Positions 12,661-15,886 of a DNA stretch of 15,886 nucleotides are shown piece after piece. Position 1 is the first letter of the stretch; every line of letters starts with the position of its first letter. Both the position numbers and the translations under genes were made by a program. Source of the DNA: JAYFRL01 sp034925905 (GTDB lineage: Bacteria; Bacillota; Clostridia; Lachnospirales; Anaerotignaceae); contig JAYFRL010000006.1 in assembly GCA_034925905.1 (NCBI GenBank), forward strand, positions 1 to 15,886, read 5' to 3'. The notes under the pieces were generated by a model. It saw only the letters and a program-made list of their open reading frames with translations. It was not told the origin of the DNA and made no database searches.

Positions 12661-13701
12661 ATGGAAACAATGAGAGCTGTTGTAAAAACAAAACCAGGTC
12701 CGGGCAATATCGAATTAAGACAGGTTCCAATTCCTAAAATTGGTAGCACTGATATTCTTGTTAAAATTAAAGCCTGTGCTGTTTGTGGTACGGACGTTCA
12801 TGTTAAAAACTGGGATCCATGGGCAGAAAAAAGAATGACCCCGCCTTCAATAATGGGGCATGAATTTGCTGGAGAAGTAATTGAAGTAGGTGAAAATGTA
12901 ACTACAATAAAAGTGGGGGATATTGTTTCCGCAGAAACCCACGTTGTTTGCAATACTTGCGAAATGTGCCATTATGGACACAGGCATGTTTGTTATAATA
13001 CAAAGACTATAGGTGTAAGCAGAGATGGAAGCTTTGCCGATTACATAGCAATACCCGCAGAAAATGCTTATGTTTGTGATCCAAGTATTCCTGTTGAGGT
13101 TTTAAGCTTGCTTGAGCCTTTTGGAGCAGGGGTTCATGCTGTTATGGAATTTCCTCTTGCCCTTAAAACAGTAGCCGTTATAGGCTGTGGGCCTATAGGC
13201 GTTATGTCTATAGCAGCGGCAAAAGCTGTTGGAGCTTCAAGGGTTATAGCTATTGAGCCTAATGAAAAAAGAGCAAAGCTTGCTCTTGAATTAGGTGCGG
13301 ATGAGCTTGTTGACCCTATGAAGTGTGATGTTATTAAAACAATTAAAGATATGACAGGTGGCAGAGGCGTAGATGTTGTTCTTGAATACTCAGGAAATGT
13401 TGGGGCTATGAAGGCTGCTATGTCTTATCTTAAACCGGAAGGCAAAATGGCTGCATTAGGGCTTCCAAGCAAAGAGCTTTCTTTTGATATTTCAGAGTTT
13501 GTTTATAGAGGACTCACACTTAAAGGAATAGCCGGAAGACTTATGTATGATACATGGGAGCAGTGCGGCGCGCTCCTTAAAAAAGGTGTTGATATAAGCA
13601 AAGTAGTAACACATGTTCTCCCTCTTGAGGATTTTGAAGAGGGGTTAAGGCTTATGGAAACAGGCGAATGCTGTAAGGCGGTATTTAAGATTAATGATTG
13701 A
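12661..13701 (+). CDS. tdh: L-threonine 3-dehydrogenase (zinc-dependent medium-chain dehydrogenase)
   Basis: The enzyme oxidises L-threonine with NAD+ to 2-amino-3-ketobutyrate. The 346-residue product is close to E. coli Tdh (341). Catalytic zinc residues are Cys42 in VCGTDVH and GHE at 66-68. Four structural-zinc cysteines are at 97, 100, 103 and 111. The nucleotide site is GCGPIG (175-180). CGTDVHVKNWDPW and the KGIAGRLMYDTW segment favour Tdh over sorbitol or butanediol dehydrogenases, which remain alternatives. ATG 12661 follows GGAGGG; an in-frame ATG at 12637 is less well placed. kbl, the usual partner lyase gene, is not adjacent; the gene has its own promoter and terminator. Confidence 0.87.
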   Translation: METMRAVVKTKPGPGNIELRQVPIPKIGSTDILVKIKACAVCGTDVHVKNWDPWAEKRMTPPSIMGHEFAGEVIEVGENVTTIKVGDIVSAETHVVCNTCEMCHYGHRHVCYNTKTIGVSRDGSFADYIAIPAENAYVCDPSIPVEVLSLLEPFGAGVHAVMEFPLALKTVAVIGCGPIGVMSIAAAKAVGASRVIAIEPNEKRAKLALELGADELVDPMKCDVIKTIKDMTGGRGVDVVLEYSGNVGAMKAAMSYLKPEGKMAALGLPSKELSFDISEFVYRGLTLKGIAGRLMYDTWEQCGALLKKGVDISKVVTHVLPLEDFEEGLRLMETGECCKAVFKIND

Positions 13702-13711
13702 TTAAATATTT

Positions 13712-13745
13712 AAAGAAGGGCGCATTAATGTGCCCTTCTTTTTTC
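13712..13745 (+). terminator. Terminator after tdh
   Basis: AAAGAAGGGCGCA (13712-13724) pairs with TGTGCCCTTCTTT (13729-13741), with one G-T pair and a TTAA loop, followed by further T residues. It lies ten bases after the stop codon. Confidence 0.93.
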
Positions 13746-13870
13746 CTTAATATGGGGATTTTTTGTTTGTAAATTTCTGCCATATAGCAGAAAGAGATTC
13801 CATAAAAACTTAAAATTGCCTATTTATTGGCGTTTTAGCAGTTTAAACCATAGCTTTTCTTTCCAATATG

Positions 13871-13899
13871 TTACATTGCTGTGAGTTTTTATTTATGTT
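13871..13899 (+). promoter_or_regulatory. Candidate promoter of the CAP-domain gene
   Basis: TTACAT (13871-13876) and TATGTT (13894-13899) are 17 bases apart and lie 47 bases upstream of the ATG. Both hexamers are imperfect. Confidence 0.35.
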
Positions 13900-13945
13900 A
13901 CCATGAATTTGCAGTTAAAAAATTACAGAAAGAGAGGTTTATGGT

Positions 13946-14689
13946 ATGAAAAAAGCAGCAACATTATTAATTACATCGGTGATGGTATGCTCGTTATCCG
14001 TTGTGTCTTATGCAGGCTCTTTGTGTACAAAAACAGGTTGCATGAGCATGTTGAACAGTTACTGCCAGAGCGGGGTAAAAGGCATAAGCTTGAATAACTA
14101 CAGCAGTTTTCAGGATTTATGCGATAAACTTGGGATAACTTTTAGTTCAGACGGATATAGCTTGGCAACAAGTTTGCTTGGTTGTGGTAGTGACACCAGC
14201 ACATGCACCGGAGGAAGCTGCAATGCCGACACCAGCACATGTACCGGAGGAAGCTGCAATTCTTCATCTGAAGAAAATGACGATGAAGATGAAGACTCAA
14301 CAGGCACAATTTCTTCAAGCTATGCTTCGCAAGTAGTAGCGATTGTAAACCAAGAAAGAAAAGCCGCAGGCTTAAGCACTCTCTCGGTGGATTCAAAAGT
14401 AACTGCCGCAGCTGAAATAAGAGCAAAAGAAATGGTTCAATTGTTCTCGCATACGCGCCCTGATGGAACAAGCTGCTTCACTGCATTAGATGAAGCCGGA
14501 GCAAGCTATAGCGGAGCAGGAGAAAATATAGCCATGGGCCAGAAAACAGCTGAAAAAGTTATGGACAGCTGGATGAATTCCGCCGGACATAAAGCAAACA
14601 TATTAAACGCAAATTTTAAAAACATAGGCGTTGGTGTTTATACAGACGAATCCGGGAAAATATATTGGGTTCAAGAGTTTACATATTAA
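13946..14689 (+). CDS. Secreted CAP/SCP-domain protein with Cys-rich tandem repeat
   Basis: The 247-residue product starts MKKAATLLITSVMVCSLSVV and has a Sec signal peptide probably cut after SYA (residue 23). The mature N-terminal part (24-82) has scattered Cys residues (27, 32, 40, 59, 80). Two copies of DTSTCTGGSCN followed by A or S (83-94, 95-106) lead into an acidic Ser/Glu/Asp linker. The CAP domain spans about 127-247: VVAIVNQERKAAGL, LFSHTRPDG, GENIA, NSAGHKANIL, NIGVGVY and WVQEF. It resembles the YkwD group of bacterial CAP proteins, whose biochemical role is mostly unknown. GAGAGG precedes the ATG. It has its own terminator, and backbone-like codon use. Confidence 0.93.
   Translation: MKKAATLLITSVMVCSLSVVSYAGSLCTKTGCMSMLNSYCQSGVKGISLNNYSSFQDLCDKLGITFSSDGYSLATSLLGCGSDTSTCTGGSCNADTSTCTGGSCNSSSEENDDEDEDSTGTISSSYASQVVAIVNQERKAAGLSTLSVDSKVTAAAEIRAKEMVQLFSHTRPDGTSCFTALDEAGASYSGAGENIAMGQKTAEKVMDSWMNSAGHKANILNANFKNIGVGVYTDESGKIYWVQEFTY
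14192..14260 (+). repeat. 36-base in-frame tandem repeat in the CAP gene
   Basis: GACACCAGCACATGCACCGG and onward (14192-14227) is repeated from 14228, encoding DTSTCTGGSCN plus Ala or Ser. Over the shared 33 bases only one synonymous difference, TGC against TGT, is seen, suggesting a recent duplication. Confidence 0.93.
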
Positions 14690-14711
14690 TCTAATATAAA
14701 AAACAGAAAAT

Positions 14712-14744
14712 AAAAACAGGGGTTTTTAAAATCCCTGTTTTTTT
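14712..14744 (+). terminator. Terminator after the CAP-domain gene
   Basis: AAAAACAGGG (14712-14721) pairs with CCCTGTTTTT (14733-14742) around an AT-rich loop and continues into T residues. The A-rich upstream arm makes it possibly bidirectional. Confidence 0.92.
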
Positions 14745-14784
14745 AATATGCAAACAAAAAAAATTACTGGTTTCGACATTTCGG

Positions 14785-14813
14785 TTGTTAAAACGACACT
14801 AAAAGATTATAAT
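14785..14813 (+). promoter_or_regulatory. Promoter of the solute-binding lipoprotein gene
   Basis: TTGTTA (14785-14790) and a perfect TATAAT (14808-14813) are 17 bases apart, giving a leader of about 30 bases to ATG 14852. Confidence 0.65.
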
Positions 14814-14851
14814 ATTAATAAAACAAATATTATGCTGATAGGGATGAGAAT

Positions 14852-15673
14852 ATGGATAAAATATTAAGCTTGTCTCTAATTTTTATATTAATTTCAGCTT
14901 GCGGTTGCTCAAGCAGTAAAGAACTCGGAGCAAAACCTCTGCCAAGCTCAAGCGATGTTTATGAATCTGTGCAATATGATTACATTGTTGCAGCGGATAA
15001 AATTAATATGGCTCCGTTTACGACGGATTGCGATGTAAACAATCTCGAAGGCCTTAATTTTGATATAATAAGAGCAATAGGAAAAGACCAGGGCATAAGC
15101 TTTGAAATTCAGCCGCTTAATGTTTTTGATGGCCTTGAATCTTTAAAGGTGGGCCTTTGTGACGCTATAATATACAATTATGACATTTCCGATGAAGATA
15201 AGAATGCCTTCCTATCATCGGAATCTTATTTCACAGACGGCTATGTTTTTTCAACGAGCTATGAAAACAATGAAGATTTTGATTTTAACCGTATGAAAGG
15301 CAAAACAGTCGGTGTTTATATGAAAGGTAGCGAAAACAAACCGGCAAAAATCTATGCGGAGGAATATGAGTTTGAAATAAAAACATATTCCGACAGGTCT
15401 AAGCTTTATGATGACGTTAAAAACGGGGTTTTAGATTTTATGATTTATAAATACTCTCTTATGAGCCAAATGATAAAAGAAAATGGTGGAGTAAAAATAG
15501 TGGGAGATAAGCTTTTTGAAAAGGATTATTATATATACGTTATGCCGGGCAAAAATGAAATCCTTTTAGACAAAATAAATTTAGGCATTGAAAATATAAA
15601 GGAAAATGGTGAATATGAACGTATATTGTCAAAATATATAAGCGACGGAAGGGTTTTAGATGAAGCTGAATAA
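14852..15673 (+). CDS. Solute-binding lipoprotein, family 3 (SBP_bac_3-like)
   Basis: The 273-residue product starts MDKILSLSLIFILISACGCS, with the probable lipidated Cys at 17 (box ISAC). A Cys at 19 is an alternative. After a Ser-rich linker, the binding domain (about 45-265) shows the family pattern: APFTT, GLNFDIIRAIGKDQGISFEI, the segment VFDGLESLKVGLCDAIIY, FSSESYF-like LSSESYFTDGYVF, MKGKTVGVYMKGSE, and a C-terminal INLGIENIKENGEYERILSKY. Such proteins bind amino acids or related small solutes at the outer face for an ABC transporter. No permease or ATPase gene is adjacent, so it may act as an orphan binder, or with a system elsewhere. The ligand cannot be named. The gene has its own promoter and terminator. 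Confidence 0.85.
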   Translation: MDKILSLSLIFILISACGCSSSKELGAKPLPSSSDVYESVQYDYIVAADKINMAPFTTDCDVNNLEGLNFDIIRAIGKDQGISFEIQPLNVFDGLESLKVGLCDAIIYNYDISDEDKNAFLSSESYFTDGYVFSTSYENNEDFDFNRMKGKTVGVYMKGSENKPAKIYAEEYEFEIKTYSDRSKLYDDVKNGVLDFMIYKYSLMSQMIKENGGVKIVGDKLFEKDYYIYVMPGKNEILLDKINLGIENIKENGEYERILSKYISDGRVLDEAE

Positions 15674-15677
15674 TCAT

Positions 15678-15701
15678 CCCCACGTAAACGTGGGGTTTTT
15701 C
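15678..15701 (+). terminator. Terminator after the solute-binding lipoprotein gene
   Basis: CCCCACG (15678-15684) pairs perfectly with CGTGGGG (15689-15695) around TAAA, followed by TTTTTCT. It lies five bases after the stop codon. Confidence 0.95.
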
Positions 15702-15733
15702 TTTGAGCCCTAAAAGGGACTATTGCCAACATT

Positions 15734-15747
15734 GCGCCTTAAGGCGC
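15734..15747. repeat. Perfect palindrome GCGCCTTAAGGCGC
   Basis: Fourteen self-complementary bases between two convergent genes. ACCCTTTAAAAGGGT (15785-15799) is another small inverted repeat nearby and overlaps the end of the minus-strand gene. They could be weak terminators for convergent transcription or a small structured intergenic element. Confidence 0.55.
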
Positions 15748-15782
15748 TTTATGATTCCGCCAACCGCACGTTTATTTACCTG

Positions 15783-15886
15783 CTACCCTTTAAAAGGGTC
15801 AACATATTCCTTAAGTGTCAGTTGGTCAGTCATCATGTCCTCTTTTAATTGGTCTTGAATATATTTTTGTATTGCATTTTTATTCC
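15783..15886 (-). CDS. 3' end of an unidentified minus-strand gene
   Basis: From the window edge, the minus strand reads 33 codons without a stop, ending QLTLKEYVDPFKG and TAG (complement at 15783-15785). The upstream part (AIQKYIQDQLKEDMMTDQ) is charged and helix-like. The frame is open to the window edge, and the gene converges on the solute-binding lipoprotein gene. Too little is visible to name a family; a chance open frame of this length cannot be excluded. Confidence 0.4.
   Translation of the reverse strand, partial: NKNAIQKYIQDQLKEDMMTDQLTLKEYVDPFKG

Noticed and set aside
13903..14097. A 64-codon plus-strand frame overlapping the start of the CAP gene
   Set aside because: It overlaps the signal-peptide region of the CAP gene in another frame and has no features of its own.
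15674..15701. CRISPR-like unit: the CCCCACG...CGTGGGG hairpin resembles the palindromic part of type I-E repeats
   Set aside because: Only one copy exists in the window, no spacers or cas genes are present, and it sits five bases after a stop codon followed by a T run, as an ordinary terminator does.

Overview
The window looks like the chromosome of a low-GC, probably spore-forming anaerobe of the class Clostridia. The reasons are the Firmicutes-type order cysE-cysS-mrnC-rlmB-rae1-sigH, a T-box leader, AT-rich intergenic DNA with rho-independent terminators, frequent TTG/GTG starts, and a sporulation-type sigma factor. I cannot name a genus.

Layout. (1) 1-306: three tRNA genes (Asp partial, Val, Leu). 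(2) 334-5584: ispF alone, then a Cys-type T-box leader and a very tight operon for serine acetyltransferase, cysteinyl-tRNA synthetase, Mini-III RNase, an RlmB-type rRNA methylase, the Rae1/YacP NYN ribonuclease and sigma-H. In Bacillus subtilis gltX lies between ispF and cysE; here it is absent. (3) 5640-5890: a tRNA-Thr unit with its own promoter, a truncated tRNA half-copy and a terminator. (4) 5934-11748: a stretch with different leucine codon use and higher GC. It holds an unknown lipoprotein, a decayed gene, a DUF255/YyaL-type thioredoxin-fold protein, and a convergent FAD oxidoreductase fused to a Rieske domain. Copies of a short repeat beginning GCATCTAAA lie at 7093, 11872 and 12244, and two decayed coding remnants are visible. 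This looks like an acquired, partly eroded islet downstream of a tRNA gene. (5) 12563-15701: backbone-like genes again, namely a threonine 3-dehydrogenase, a secreted CAP-domain protein with a Cys-rich tandem repeat, and a solute-binding lipoprotein, each with its own promoter and/or terminator. (6) 15783-15886: the 3' end of an unidentified minus-strand gene.

How the genes work together. The cys operon couples cysteine synthesis and cysteine charging to uncharged tRNA-Cys, and the same transcript carries translation and RNA-maturation functions plus sigma-H. The two redox proteins of the islet point convergently and need not be functionally linked. I did not find a convincing, wholly new multi-gene system. 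The most useful observations are the probable CTG start of sigH, the A34 tRNA-Leu matched by heavy CTT use, the tRNA half-copy, and the compositional islet bordered by repeated motifs.
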